From positions 108,962,176 through 109,026,175 of the forward strand of contig CM060897.1 of the NCBI GenBank assembly GCA_030762935.1: a stretch of 64,000 nt of DNA, written 5' to 3'. The position numbers were made by a program, and so were the translations under genes. Source of the DNA: Hymenopus coronatus (taxonomy: Eukaryota > Arthropoda > Insecta > Mantodea > Hymenopodidae). Below the pieces are notes generated by a model. The model was given only the letters and a program-made list of their open reading frames with translations, was not told the origin of the DNA and did not search any database. Of this stretch, positions 34,220-45,475 are shown piece after piece. How positions within the stretch are numbered: position 1 is the first letter of the stretch; each line of letters begins with the position of its first letter.

Positions 34220-34535
34220 AACATCTACTTCTTGGGTAGAGTATGGAAGTAAAACCTGGGTACAACTCAGAGGCAATCAAGTAAAATGCAGTCTGTCGAA
34301 ATGAAACTCCTTAGAAGGGTAGCATAAGAAATGAAGATATAGAGAAGAATTAAAATAGAATCATTAAATGATAAAATAACTAATCAAAGGAAAAAAATGT
34401 AAAAACAGCTTGGAAAGAATGGAAGGAGGAACATATCAGAAAGTAGTACTTGAATATACATTCACAAGGAAAATACAACGAAGACGACCCTGAAACGATG
34501 GGGAAATCTGTGAAGTCTGAACAGGCTAGTAAGCC
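34220..34535 (+). pseudogene. LINE reverse transcriptase C-terminal fragment
   Basis: Plus-strand frames give YGSKTWVQLRGNQ and then, in other frames, IKIESLNDKITNQRKK, LGKNGRRNIS and TTLKRWGNL. This matches the C-terminal pattern of RTE/Jockey-like polymerases (LYGSE-W-LT, a basic helix, W..H..RM, and a GRP-K-RW end). It is the same domain as at 4412-4805, but on the plus strand and broken by different stops. It starts exactly where a WR1 copy ends, so either element may be inserted in the other. Confidence 0.65.
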
Positions 34536-34629
34536 TGAACCATGGCTTGGAGAAAAATATGAAGTGGATACTTATTAAAAGTACTAATTATCAAAATACT
34601 ATGGTAAATGGAGGTTAGCATAAGTAGTG

Positions 34630-35085
34630 ATGATGATGATTAATGTTTAGGGTGCTCAACTTCTGGGTCATCAGCGCCCCCTAGAAATATTCGTTACTAA
34701 AACCAAGCGATTCGGTCAACAAGCTTAAAATTAATTGTGGAAATGTATCTTAAAAAGGAATAAAATGCCAATTAAAATTCAATGCAAATAAAACTTCCCA
34801 TGGAACTCAAGGGGAGGTTAAAACAATTACAACAAGGGAGCTAAAAGGTGTAATTAAAAGCAAATCCCTAAAGCAATAGGTACAGGTACTTAAAATTGAA
34901 AAGGTTAAATGAACTGCAGCTACCACACCAACAGCGTACCAGAAGAAATAAAAGAAAAATAAAACCATATAATAATCTTAAAAGGCAAGGACGACAAAAC
35001 TTTAAAAAGCCGATCTATCGCTCCGGAATCATAACCAGAGTTTCTTTGGTACTCGCCGATAGTTGCAGAGTGGTTCGTAGTTAGC
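34630..35085. repeat. Possible SINE/LINE end ('CATCAGCGCCCC')
   Basis: GGTGCTCAACTTCTGGGTCA followed by TCAGCGCCCCCTAG resembles an end sequence common in orthopteroid insect repeats. The rest, up to about 35085, is A-rich with AAATTAATTGTGG-like words. There is only one copy here, so its limits are uncertain. Confidence 0.35.
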
Positions 35086-36439
35086 ATAAGTGTATTATTA
35101 TTGAGAGTAATGTTATTATATATATAATATAATAAATAATTATATTATTGTATATATTATTGAGAGTACTATTGTATTATTGGGAGTTGCAACTCAAGCA
35201 ACCGTGGTTACACTTCTGCCTAGTTCCGCGCATGTCCAAAAGGCAGCTTGAGGGAGTGTTCCAGACCGGCTTGGGTGCTTCTAAAGCGGATTCAAAAGGA
35301 AGGACGCGTGTCGACTGAGCTCCCACATTAATAGGCATCAGCACATGATGCTGAATCTTGTTAATGATAATGAAACGTTAAGTAAGAACTGAATACTCGT
35401 GATGCTTAGATAGGTTTAGTAGCAGTTTCCATTAATGGAAACACTTATACCAGTGAAATCTCAGCATCAGCTTCGATACCACTCGCAAGCTAAGTGAGAA
35501 GCACTGCCCCATATTTGTGTGGTGTTAGAGAAGCAATATAATTTGTTGATAGGGTCACAACAATATCTGTATCTATACCTCTAACCGATTCTATAAGGCA
35601 TTGTTCAAGAACATTTATCAGTTTCATAGTCTAGTTGATTTTATTGTCCAACTCCTTTCCATGGAAACAAGAGCCGTAGACCAAACTTCTGATCGCAGCT
35701 CATAGAGTGAATGTCTTTTCCGTTTGTACAAGCACCTTCAAAATGAAAATGAGTAACCGAGAGAGACTAGAGCCGTAGACCAAACTTCTGATCGCAGCTC
35801 ATAGAGTGAATGTCTTTTCCGTTTGTACAAGCACCTTCAAAATGAAAATGAGTAACCGAGAGAGACTAATACACTGGTATATACTTAGGTCGGTTTGCAC
35901 CACAGCAGCTTATGTCATTAGTCGCATGCAATAACGCCGTTTGAAGCTTATTTCGCACGCGAATGTAAGACATAAACCTTCATGAGAATAACAATTTCGA
36001 CTTTTAGGTAGAGGCAAACATTTATTTTGCCATCACATCACTTACACGTTTTATTTCGATATCTCGATAGGGTGTGGGACTAATGAGTAGCAGAATGACA
36101 GCCTTTCTATATAGGTTAATGCGTAACAGTTTTTCGCTCCATGCAAACAGTAATTCTTGACCCTGTAGTCCTAAATGAACGATCTTTTACCAGGCGATCG
36201 ACCTCGCTCCCAAATGCTCCAGTTGTGAGGTAACATGTGATCAAGGTTCATAATACAAGCTACAGTAATCCAGACGATATTATACTTCTAGCAGAAGGGG
36301 GAACGGGCCTAATACTCAAACAAATGGGGACAAGCAAAGGTACTGATGGTATGAAACAAAGAAAGTAAGTATTACTTTGCATTGCTTTCTCTACTCACTA
36401 TCGTTAATTTTTAATGTGTCATCTATAGATTATTCTTAG
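35086..36439. other. Unassigned sequence around a 99-bp duplication
   Basis: An AT-only stretch at about 35110-35160 with TTATTGAGAGTA words, then mixed low-copy sequence. Apart from the tandem duplication listed separately, I see no gene or element. Confidence 0.4.
35671..35868. repeat. Perfect 99-bp tandem duplication
   Basis: The unit GAGCCGTAGACC...GAGAGAGACTA occupies 35671-35769 and recurs without any difference at 35770-35868. Complete identity, in a region where other repeats are diverged, points to a recent event or an assembly artefact. No open frame or element boundary coincides with it. Confidence 0.95.
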
Positions 36440-36605
36440 GAAGACACATTTTACCTTCTCTACATAGGAGGAGAAAATAATGCATTCCTTTCAATAAATC
36501 GATACTGAGATTTCACTGGATCTACACGTTTTAGGCTCCCTTATATAAAAATCCAATGTGTTCCATTCACATGACTTTCTCTACATCTCTATAATAAATG
36601 ATTGT
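36440..36605. repeat. WR1 ends, inverted pair
   Basis: 36440-36544 is a reverse 3' end (CATTTTACCTTCTCTACATA, GATTTCACTGGATCTACACG). 36545-36605 is a forward 5' end (AATCCAATGTGTTCCATTCA, ATGACTTTCTCTACATCTCT). The two ends of the family thus abut with everything internal missing. Confidence 0.7.
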
Positions 36606-36914
36606 TCGTCAGGGAACTGACAAAACTGAATGAATGGACGAATAAAAGTTTTCTACCATAGGCTGTATCAGGCATTCATCCCTCTGCAACCAAATTTCCT
36701 AGTTACTTTTGCGTTAGCTGACTCATTTGTTGCAGCCGGCAAAGGCATCGTTTTTCCTTTATTTATTTTCAAAGTACATAATACATTTGTTTATGGAGGG
36801 ACATATTGGTGTTATCTTCTGTCTATTTTTGACATTTCCATGAGCTGTTCCTTTATTGCATCGAGGTCCGTTTTTGATCTTTGAACTTTTCGATGTCGTT
36901 CTTCATGTTTCCGG
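36606..36914. other. Unassigned sequence
   Basis: An open frame of 84 codons (36630-36884, plus) is hydrophobic in places, but has no recognisable domain. Confidence 0.35.
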
Positions 36915-38100
36915 TTATTGTTCTGTGTGTTTCTTGAGGACTTCAGTGAAATTATTGATGACGTTTATAAGGCCTATAATGCTGTTTAGAATATGGCTTA
37001 GTGTCTTTTGACTATTTTTAAGTATGCGGTCAACGAGGTCTAACGTAGTTTGCGCTTCTTTTGCGGTATAGTGACGATTCTGATCTACTTCTGATGCCTG
37101 CATTCTGATTTGTTGTGGTGAAGTCAATGGTGATTGGCACGTTTGTAGATTTATTCTTTTTGCGGTGTGGGTTCTCGGTTGTGGTATTATCTCGGCACGA
37201 GATCTGCGATAGGTTGACACGCAGCTTTCCGCATAAGTTTCTCCGAGGTCTGTTTCTGGGGTCGTGTAGCGGTTTTCCACCCAAGTGCTGAACCATACTC
37301 AATACTGCTTAACTTTATAGCGCAAGACTGGTAACAGGTTTACGCGCAGTTTCCCGCGTAATTTTCTCCGCAGTCAGTTTCTGGTGCTGTGTTGTTGTCA
37401 TTCATCCAATGACCAATGCTCCTACTTCTACTAGTACGACCTCTAGTGACAGCAGCTCTCAGCGCAGCTTCTGGCCCAGGTTTTTTTGTTGATTCGTCCC
37501 TGGTCTCTTGATGCGGCCACCCATTCGAACGCTGACTACATTCAATGCTACTCAACTTCAGAGATCGGATGAAAATCCACGGATGGAGAAGAGGATTCTT
37601 TCATTTTGTTTTATATCATGTAGAGATAGTCCGATCTCACTTTGTTGTATGCCCTGGTCCTGTTAAACAAATTATCACGGATACTAATTTTCGTGCCCTG
37701 CTTGATGATACGGTCCCTGTGACTGTTGGTCTTCATAACTACCGATGTCTGATCGAAAAGCATCCTATGACCATTTTCGATGGAATGCTCTGCCACTGCT
37801 GATTTCTGCCGATAAAACAACCTAATGTGGCGTTGATGTTCTTGGCATCTCTCTTCAATAGTGTGACCCGTCTGACCTATGTATGAGAGAGACCACATTG
37901 GCAAGGAATCTCATACACCCCTGGTGTCCTGCGTCCTAGGGCATCCTTAACGGAGCGCTCGTGGTTGTGATCTTAGTGAGAGGCACATGTACGGTGCATA
38001 TGTAACCATGTAGAATTCTGGAAATTTTGTTGGGAAAGTTGCTGCAGTGAGGGAGGGATGTAGGCCTTCGTTTCCTTTCATTCTCCACAACAGATAAACC
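36915..38100 (-). pseudogene. Penelope-like element: GIY-YIG endonuclease and tail
   Basis: Minus-strand frames from about 38080 show HCSNFPNKISRILHGYICTV (end of the reverse transcriptase/linker), GVYEIPCQCG and, after a 1-nt slip, SYIGQTGHTIEERCQEHQRH. Then come KSAVAEHSIENGHRM and FNRTRAYNKVR at about 37640. This is the canonical GIY-YIG endonuclease of Penelope-like elements: the GVY and YIG parts, the catalytic R of ERCQEH, and the AEHSIENGH block. Downstream the tail (PETDCGENYAGNCA) occurs twice, 125 bp apart (about 37346 and 37221). It is followed by a 121-residue frame ending in a helical, hydrophobic SHILNSIIGLINVINNFTEV segment of unknown role. Most of the reverse transcriptase is missing. 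Confidence 0.85.
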
Positions 38101-38189
38101 TTCTCTACTGCAATTTAACCTTATTCAATGCTTGCGAATGTTCACTACATGGTAACCATTCTCCCTTAAATTGGCGAAAAGATTGTCGA

Positions 38190-38735
38190 TATCTGACTGA
38201 AGACTTTATCAGATACAGAAATATTGAGTGCTCTATAAAATAATGTTGTCCAAATCCTTTGGCGGTTTTAATGAGATCTTCATTTTTTGTGGTAAGGTTT
38301 TGTCTATCTCTTACGGTTAACCAGTTACACAAAAGTAATCCAGAATGGAGAGATCACCAGAGGTTATTCCCATGATCATTGCCTCAGTTTGTCATGAAAA
38401 TATCTTAAATGTATGGCATTACTTAAAATCGTTAAAGCCTGTTTTGAGAAAATAAAAAAATTCAAAAAAATGTTTCATATAAAGGGACTTGGGGGTGGGG
38501 ACAGTTTCTTGAGTATCTTTGTGTTGCATCCTTGAAAGATATCAATTTTGGTATTTAATTGAGTTTTCTTTCGTGTTCGCAGACGCACGGACAATACAAG
38601 GAACCTTTTCTAAAACTTTTTTAGGACACGAGAGGCTCTTAAACATGTATTTCCAGTAAAAGCTCGGTATCGAATTTTTAGATGGAATGCAATACCTTCT
38701 CTGCCTGTGAAAGAATTACAGAAAGTAAATAAAGT
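38190..38735 (+). repeat. WR1 repeat, 3' two thirds
   Basis: Forward: TTTTAATGAGATCTTCATTT, AACCAGTTACACAAAAGTAA, CCTTGAAAGATATCAATTTT, TATTTCCAGTAAAAGCTCGG, GGAATGCAATACCTTCTCTG, ending ACAGAAAGTAAATAAAG. The palindrome at the end is shortened. Confidence 0.75.
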
Positions 38736-38821
38736 GGTGGTTCACATTACGTTATCTAATCACAGTTATTTACTTTTATATAGCTTATACAAACTACTCT
38801 TTTCTATCACGTATACTCACG

Positions 38822-39190
38822 TGGGCACCGTGGCAAAGTGATTCGACCGTTTGCCAAGGCTCAAATCAGGGAACTTGTGATAGACAAAGTGACATCTAGG
38901 CGGGGTTTTTCCGGGTTCTCCGGTTTCTCACACCACCTGATCCATAATCACATTTCCGTTCATCCATTTAACCGCCATTTCAAATCTTCCTCACTCTCAT
39001 ATCAGCATCGGACTGATCACTAATTCTGGCTGAATCTCTTCCAGAATCCGTCTGCTCCTCAACGGCATCGACCTCTGATGTTTTGTAAGTCCTAGGGAGT
39101 GTAATTTCCTCATACAAGGAGGGTAAATAGCAGATGATGTGTACTGAGGTACATAATATATGGGCCCTAATGGAACTTAGCTATTATTGT
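38822..39190 (+). mobile_element. tRNA-derived SINE, type 1
   Basis: Head CACCGTGGCAAAGTGATTCG with a degraded B box, body GGTTTTTCCGGGTTCTCCGG, distal block TTTTGTAAGTCCTAGGGAGT as in the copy at 1853-2200, end GTACATAATATATGGGCCC. It is the longest type 1 copy together with that one. Confidence 0.75.
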
Positions 39191-39769
39191 TAGTACTGAT
39201 AAAGTCACATCACCAACCTCTTCAAATGTGACCACCTCATTTTTCTGAGCATAACTTAGTCACTGGATTGACAGGGTATTTTATCTCCCTTAAAATATGG
39301 CCAATCTTCCGAAGTATAAATTTACAATCTAAGGGAACAGGGAGTAAAATGTGACTAAAACTGGTCAAAAACCGAACATTGTTTTTTGAGAGTAAATCAT
39401 TGTTAGAACCTTTGGGCATCTGTCGAGAAATATTTAGCTGTACTTTCCTTCCTTCGGGCTCTACAGCCATCTAGACGTCGTACAACACACCTGATTTCTA
39501 GAGCTTCATAAAACAGCGTTTTTCTCGAAGCTACACATTTTCACATTAGCGCGGACCGCCCCCGGTGTCATTGGACTGGGTGAGGTTTGACGCGCCTGCC
39601 TTCAAAGTAGTTCTCGCTGTAACCACAGCTGACGCGTCTGTAGAGTTGGATCTGTCGTAAGGGACAGAAGTCTGTGCGCGTGTTTAAAGTAAAACTGTGT
39701 TGTCTCTTGCTAATAATTGGCCCATTAATAATGGTTATATATAAAACGAACAAGGTCCTTGTGCGTCTG
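39191..39769. other. Unassigned sequence
   Basis: Contains a GC-richer stretch at about 39545-39680 with several CG dinucleotides. The 77- and 72-codon minus frames (39237-39470, 39568-39786) have no recognisable domain. Confidence 0.4.
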
Positions 39770-40480
39770 TGGACATTATATCTCAAAAACGAAAAGACCG
39801 TTAAATACCAAACTTGATGTTTAGGCTAAATATCTTCCAAGGATACGACACGCAGATTTTCAACTAAATCCCTCCACTCGCATTTACACTTATATAGACA
39901 ACTTTTTCGAAAATTTTGATTTTATCCAAAATGGCTCTAACGATTTTGATTAAAATATCGTACATTGAAAATATTTAGATGACAATTAAAATTTATATCT
40001 TGATTTTTCTGGGAATAGCTTCTGAAGACATCTTTATGCTAGATTAATTTTGCGGATTTTTACATAACTGGTAAACCGTAAGAGACAGACAAAAACGTAC
40101 TGTACAGAACCTGCAGAACTCGTTTAAACACACAATTCGGAGTTTCGTGGAGTTGACCGTGTTTGAGATATTTCTTGTTATTGGTTTCAGCTTTAAAATA
40201 CTTATACTTTTCTCATACGGTACTTTATCAACTCCTGTACATTCAAACAAAGGTACTTCAATCACATGGCAACCAGCCTTTAAAAGATAAAACTATCACT
40301 TTAGCCTAATGTATTCCCTTATTTTCCTTCTAATTACAAGGAAACAAGTAAAAATATCGTTTCTGCTAATTTTTTTCTCGATTAGCATAAAAGAAATGGA
40401 AGAATAAACTTTTAACAATAATTTGTTGCAGAGATGTAGAGAACGTCATGTGCATAGAACACGTAGGATTTTTCTGTGTG
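39770..40480 (-). repeat. WR1 repeat, 5' two thirds
   Basis: Reverse: CTCAAAAACGAAAAGACCGT, ATACCAAACTTGATGTTTAG, ATTTTTACATAACTGGTAAA, CTCGATTAGCATAAAAGAAA, ending AGAACGTCATGTGCATAGAA and the CACGTAGGATTTTT border. Confidence 0.8.
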
Positions 40481-40624
40481 ATGTGTGCGTGAAATGCTCT
40501 TCTTCAAGAAGGTGTAGGAAATTTCAACATCGGTTTGTAGGTGTTCTCGTAGACTTCCGCGGCCAGTGTCGTGCATAATATGGCTTGCTTCTGGTTGCTA
40601 ACGCTGGAACAGAACGACACTGTA

Positions 40625-40840
40625 AAGTCAGTCCTTGCCCTGCCTGCAGCGGACACTAAGCACTCAATCCTTTTTGATAAAACAAGGGTACTGACTAGGG
40701 AGCATAGCTGGCAAACAAGGAAGATTAAGGAGGCCCTAGAAATTGCAAAGCATCCTAACAACTCGAACCTTTTCAAGGTGGACAGATTAACACCACTTGG
40801 AGCAAGTTTGCAAAATGCGAGAAAGAAGAAAATTTTTTAA
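40625..40840 (+). pseudogene. Penelope-like GIY-YIG endonuclease, C-terminal piece
   Basis: The plus-strand frame shows KHSILFDKTRVLTREHSWQT followed by RKIKEALEIAKHPNNSN. It is the part after the AEH(S)..GH block of Penelope-like GIY-YIG domains (F-DT-VL, W-R-IKEA-EI, N-NR-). The preceding KSVLALPAADT aligns with the KSAVAEHA-block. The first half with the YIGQTGR motif is not present. It comes from a different subfamily than 36915-38100 and ends directly at the TTA-rich tail of the gag element at 40843. Confidence 0.75.
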
Positions 40841-40842
40841 AA

Positions 40843-42323
40843 GTTATTACTATTATTATTATTATTATTATTATTAATAATAATGTTTTTATTATCATTA
40901 TTTTTATGGAAAGGGGGAGACAGAAAGAGAGTTGGGTAGGGTAAAGATGACTTATCTCGCCATAGGGTTGGACTTGGGCTGTGGGTTTAGGAATGGAGTC
41001 GGGAAGGATCAAGGAGATAAATCGGGATAGGGAGGTTCCGCTGAGCACCCTCGTTAGTGCGGAAAATTGCCTGCTACCGGCCTAAGACAGTGACCAAGCA
41101 GAGGAATGATGGGGTTTCCGGGTGACACTCATGATCGAGGCACTGGCTGCCACCGGGGGAGTTAAGGATGGTGCGAAGGGTACTGTGGGGATCTTTATTC
41201 ATCTATTTGGCCTCAAGAGAAACTGCAGGATTAACTTTGTAGGCGTTACTCCTGGGATGAGTCCGTCATTCGGTCTCATATGTTGCAAGGTGTTGAAGGT
41301 ATTTTTGTTCGTTGCTATGTATGCTTCGAAGACGACCAGGTTGTGGTTCCTTCTCTGGCTTCTCGGTGAAAGGGAAGTGTCTGCATTGGTTGGTGTCGAA
41401 GTCTGCGGGGGTTCTTGCTGCTCTTGAGTCGTAGTCTCTGAAGAGGTGTCCAGTCGTGTTGAGGTGGTGGAGTCCAGAAGGCATGCTGGTGTGATTTGTC
41501 TTGTGGTCTGTGTGAGAAGTTTTTCGAAGCCGTTCATCAGGGACCTGAGTGTCCCTCCAAGGCTGGTCGGTGGAGGCGCTAGCGGTTGAAGAACTGCAGT
41601 CTGTGTTCCTTGGTGTGTCGCTGTCTGTTAGGTGTAAGGTGGCGGTGGTAATAGGTGATGAAGGTGGTAGAGGTCGAGGGCAGTCCCTGAGGATGTCAGC
41701 GGTTGTGATCAGCGTCTGCTTGGATAAAGTGGGCAGTGTGCTTGCTCCGTCGAATTGCCGAAGCCATTACATGTCGCACAGTGTCTGCGCCAGTTTCTCA
41801 GATCGTGGGTTGTTCATTCGGAGTCAGGCTGCGGCAGACGCAATAGTAGCAGCACGGTGCAGCACTGGAAGTGTCGGCGCTGTGGCCGAATGCACAGCAT
41901 AACGACAGGGCACCTGGCGCCAGCCTCTTATTGCATTAACTGGATGACGGCGCCCATATATGAGTAGTCCGTCGGTCAAGGCTGCCATGTTGTCGCCGGC
42001 GTCGACAAGCTCGAGGCAGACCAACGGTGTTGGGCCCCTAGAAGTGGTGATGCGGGAGACCCTCGTCACCAAGGGCCATTGGTGTAGAGCAGCTGCGGCT
42101 ATGAAGCGGTGCGCGAGGTCGACTCCCCGGATCACCGCGCTGTGCCTCAAAAGGCACATGCTGGGAAGGCGGCGATGGTTGGGATGAGGTAGGCTCGGTA
42201 TGAGCAGGCGGTGCTGTCCCGGGTGGTGGCTGCCAGCAAAAGGGTCCAATCGCGATGTGACTGCGGCGGCGTCCGCCTGAAAAGTAGCCATTATGCCACT
42301 ACCGCTTGTTCAAAGAAGACCCC
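40843..42323 (-). mobile_element. Gag-only Jockey-like unit C
   Basis: A minus-strand unit of about 1.48 kb that starts at 42323 (GGGGTCTTCT) right after the A-tail of unit B. ATG at 42291 begins MATFQADAAAV. Later GPTPLVCLELVDAGDNMAAL plus TDGLLIYGRR form the domain that precedes the zinc knuckles in Jockey-type gag proteins. The knuckles themselves are decayed (VPCRYAVHSATAPT). A second, differently framed region (TRLDTSSETTTQEQQEPPQT) follows. The unit ends in an AAT-rich tail (40844-40905). No reverse transcriptase follows. Frameshifts and stops are present, so this is a pseudogene. It is more diverged from A and B than those are from each other. Confidence 0.75.
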
Positions 42324-43836
42324 TTTTTTACCGAGGAGGAGGAAAATGCATTACGCATTCGACCCCAGCAGAGATTCAATAGCTGGGAGGATATGTGGCA
42401 TTCTCCGCTCCTCATGCGGCATACCCACTAAAAACCCCTTCCACGTGATAAAACCGTAGATTGCTCTGGAGCTTGGCGCAGTCCCGCTTGTGCACCCGCA
42501 TTAGTAAGAGCGAGATAGGATGATGCCGCACTATGTGCGGGAGCGTGTAAATGGTTGATTTTAGGCTGCAGCTATGAAATCTGACTGCATCCTACGGAAA
42601 TGGTCGTGAAGGTTTGAGGGAATGTTTAAGGAGGTTTTGGGTTGGAGTAATGAGCCTTCGAGGGAGCTCACTTCAGCCGTTGCTGCCATTCGAGGTCCTC
42701 GCGGACTTACTTCCATTTCGCCGCTTGGGCGAGGTCTTTCTCCGTTGGAATCCACTTCCCGCCAGAGGTAGTGGGTCTTGCAGGAGGAATGGCTGCGTTG
42801 GTTGGCTGGTTCCTGGATCGGAACAGCTCAGCTGAGTAATAACCTGCTTCAGCTGTGATGTGTCTAAGCTTGAGGAAAGATCAGATGCGGTGGTTTGGTG
42901 CAAGGAGATGACAGCGGCGGTGGAAGCATGCAGCTCTTGCAGCTTCGGGTTCAAGACGCTACTGCACAGCTCTTCTAGGGTAGTTAACGAGCTCCGACGT
43001 ACAAGATCTCCGCATGGAGGTCATGATTGGCGTCCCGCGTTGCTGCGTCTATCGAGGATACAGGTGGTGTGGCATTGATGGAGATGGTCTGCGGTGGTGG
43101 AGACCGGCCTGTTGGTGGTGGAGACCGGGCTGTTGGTGGTGAGGTCCTGCTCCTCGGGTAAAGAGGGCACTGAGCTTACCTGGAGAAATGTCCTATGCCA
43201 CTAGTGGTGGCACAGAACCGGCGACGCAGGCTTAGATCATGCTCAGTGCACTCAGCGGGGGTGGAGTCGGAACCACAGTAGTGGTACCGCGATGTTGAAG
43301 AGCAGGAGTCGGCAGTATGCCCGAAGGTAAGCAGAGAGGGCAGGACCGATGACGTTCTATCTTGCTGGCCTGGACGACTAGGAGTCACCCTAACAAGGGA
43401 AACCCTGACACCAAGGCAGCGTCCAGATACGTCTGGTCCTGAAGCACCAGCCTCACAAGTGGTGTTTGGTCCTGGTTGCAGATTATTTTTGTGGCCCACA
43501 AACAAGAAGGTCATGTGAATTTTGCTGCGGCGAGGAGGGGCCGAGTGGAAAGGTCCCAAGGGACCGCTTGAACCACGGCACTCTACCGGGGCGGCGGTGT
43601 GGAGCTCGGCGGAGGCTGTTTCGGCGTTGGTGGTAACTGCGATTGCAGTTGCGGCGAGTCTGCGGTGGCGGCCGGCGGCGAAGCGGTGCTTGTCCCGACC
43701 GGTGTCGACGGAGGTGTTGCTTCCTCGATAGCTGTCGGGGAAGAGGCGCCGGTTGCTGCCTTAGCAGTGGCGGCCTCTGCGCTATCTCTTCTTTGCCATG
43801 TTATCAGCTCGAAGAAGAAGCTCCCCAGAAGACCAC
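42324..43836 (-). mobile_element. Gag-only Jockey-like unit B
   Basis: A minus-strand unit of about 1.51 kb that starts at 43836 (GTGGTCTTCTGGGGAGCTTC). ATG at 43799 begins MAKKRR and an Ala/Thr/Ser-rich N-terminal region. The zinc-knuckle region lies at about 43340-43180 (HTADSCS, then CGSDSTPAECTEHDLSLRRR), followed by GHFSR and a C-terminal helix-rich part (SSSLDTSQLKQVITQLS). It ends near GGATATGTGG..TACGCATTC with six A residues (plus 42324-42329). The stretch from about 42350 repeats in unit A about 1583 bp further on. Broken by frameshifts and lacking any polymerase part. Confidence 0.8.
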
Positions 43837-45319
43837 TTTTTTTTAAAGGGGAGACAGAAAGAGGGTTGGAAGGTAGAAAGAATGGCTTATTTCGCCATTA
43901 GGAGTTTTTTTTACAGTGGAGGGGAAAAATGTATTACGCATTCAACACCCCCACCGAGGTGCAATTGCTGGGAGGATATGTGGGACTATCCGCTTCCTCA
44001 TGCGGCATATCCACTAAAAAAACCCTCCACGTTATAACAGTAGTTTGCTGAGATCGTCGCGCTTTGTAGCTTAGCGCGGTCCCGCTAATGCACCTGCGTT
44101 CATAAGAGAGAGGATGCTGCCGCACTATGTGCGGGAGTGGGGTAATAAGTTGATTCTATGCTGACAGCCATGGAACCTGACTGTAGCCTAGGGAATGAAG
44201 GTGATAGTGGAAGGAGTTATAAGCTGGAAATTGAGGAGAAATAGAGACGTAGAAAACTTACAGGTTCATTCTGATGCAGCAGTGCTCAGAGAAGCTCCCA
44301 GTCATCCTTCAGTTGGTCGACAATCGAGATCCGCTGGTCGTGCCCACTCTTCAGCCTGGACAGGAGGAGGAGCGGTGTTGAGCTGCTGGCTTCTAGATTG
44401 AAACAGCGACGCAGAGTAAGCAGCTTGATGCAGGAGAACCTATCTCAGCTGCTGGGTGATGGTTTCGATCCAGGTGGACGGGTCGGCTGATGTGGTCTGA
44501 TGATTTGTAGTTGCTGCGGAGTTTGAAGCTACGGGTCCTGTAGCTTCACTGCGAGGATGCTGCACGTCTCTTCCAGGGCAGCTAAACGAGCGCAGACATT
44601 CAGGATCTCCACGTGAATGTCCTGAATGGCGTCTCGCGTCGCTGCGTCTGTTGAGGGTGCAGGTGTAGAGGCCTCGGCGATTGTAGTCTACGGTGGTGTA
44701 GTTCGGCGGGCAGGAGGTGGTGCTGAAGTTCTGCTCCTTGGGTAGAGAGGGCACTGGGCTTGCCCGGTGAAGTGTCCTGTGCCGCAACAGGTGGCACATA
44801 ATCGGCGGCGATGGCGGAGATCGTGCCCAGTGCACTCGTCGTTGGTGTTGGTACCACAGTAGTAGCACCGGGGCGGCATGGAGCAAATGTCGACTGTGTA
44901 CCCAAAGGCACAGCAGCGTCGTCAGGGCCGATGGCGTTCTTGTCGCCCTAATAAGGGCAAATCTGACGCCAAGGCAGGTTCCAAGTCAGCCTGGTCTTAA
45001 ATCTCCTCACGTACAAGCGGCGTTGACCCCCGGTCGCAGTATATGCGGGTGGCTCTCAAACAAGAAAGCCGCCGCGACTGCGCAGCGGTGAGCAGATGCC
45101 GGGTGGAAAGGTCCCGAGGAACCCCCGATACCACGGCACTGAACCGGGACGGCGGTGTTGAGCTCGTCGGCGGTGGCATTGGAGATGGCGGCAACTGCGG
45201 TTGTAGCTACTTCCTCGGCGGCTGCCGGGGAAGAGGCGTCGGACGCTGTATTAGCAGCGGCGGCTCTGCACTGTCTCCTCTTCGCCATGTTGTCAACTCG
45301 AAGAAGCTCCGAATCACAA
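43837..45319 (-). mobile_element. Gag-only Jockey-like unit A
   Basis: A minus-strand unit of about 1.48 kb. ATG at 45288 begins MAKRRQCRAAAANTASDASS. The pre-knuckle part shows RDLSTRHLLTAAQSRRLS. The zinc knuckles are well preserved at about 44912-44760: CAFGYTVDICS (the His of the first knuckle is now Tyr), CYYCGTNTNDECTGHD and CATCCGTGHFTGQAQCP. The C-terminal part has PSTWIETITQQLR. The 3' end carries eight A residues (plus 43837-43844) that abut the first base of unit B. Jockey-clade gag proteins bind element RNA. No ORF2 is attached. Several frame breaks make it a pseudogene. Confidence 0.85.
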
Positions 45320-45475
45320 GTGCGGCATAGTCGCCCAACTCCAAGGCATGGACTCGTGAGAAACCGAGAGAATAGCCATGAACAACCAGCCAATTACTGA
45401 ACAAGGAAGCTCTCGCGGCTGTGATTGGTGGTGTCATCCGGACAATTAACAAGAATGGAATTCTCGGTCCTCTAG

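Noticed and set aside
44195..44401. Plus-strand 68-codon frame in gag unit A
   Set aside because: Antisense to the C-terminal part of the gag unit, without any motif.
43522..45400. Long plus-strand frames rich in Gly, Ala and Ser in the GC-rich block
   Set aside because: They are antisense to the gag units, whose minus-strand frames carry zinc-knuckle motifs.
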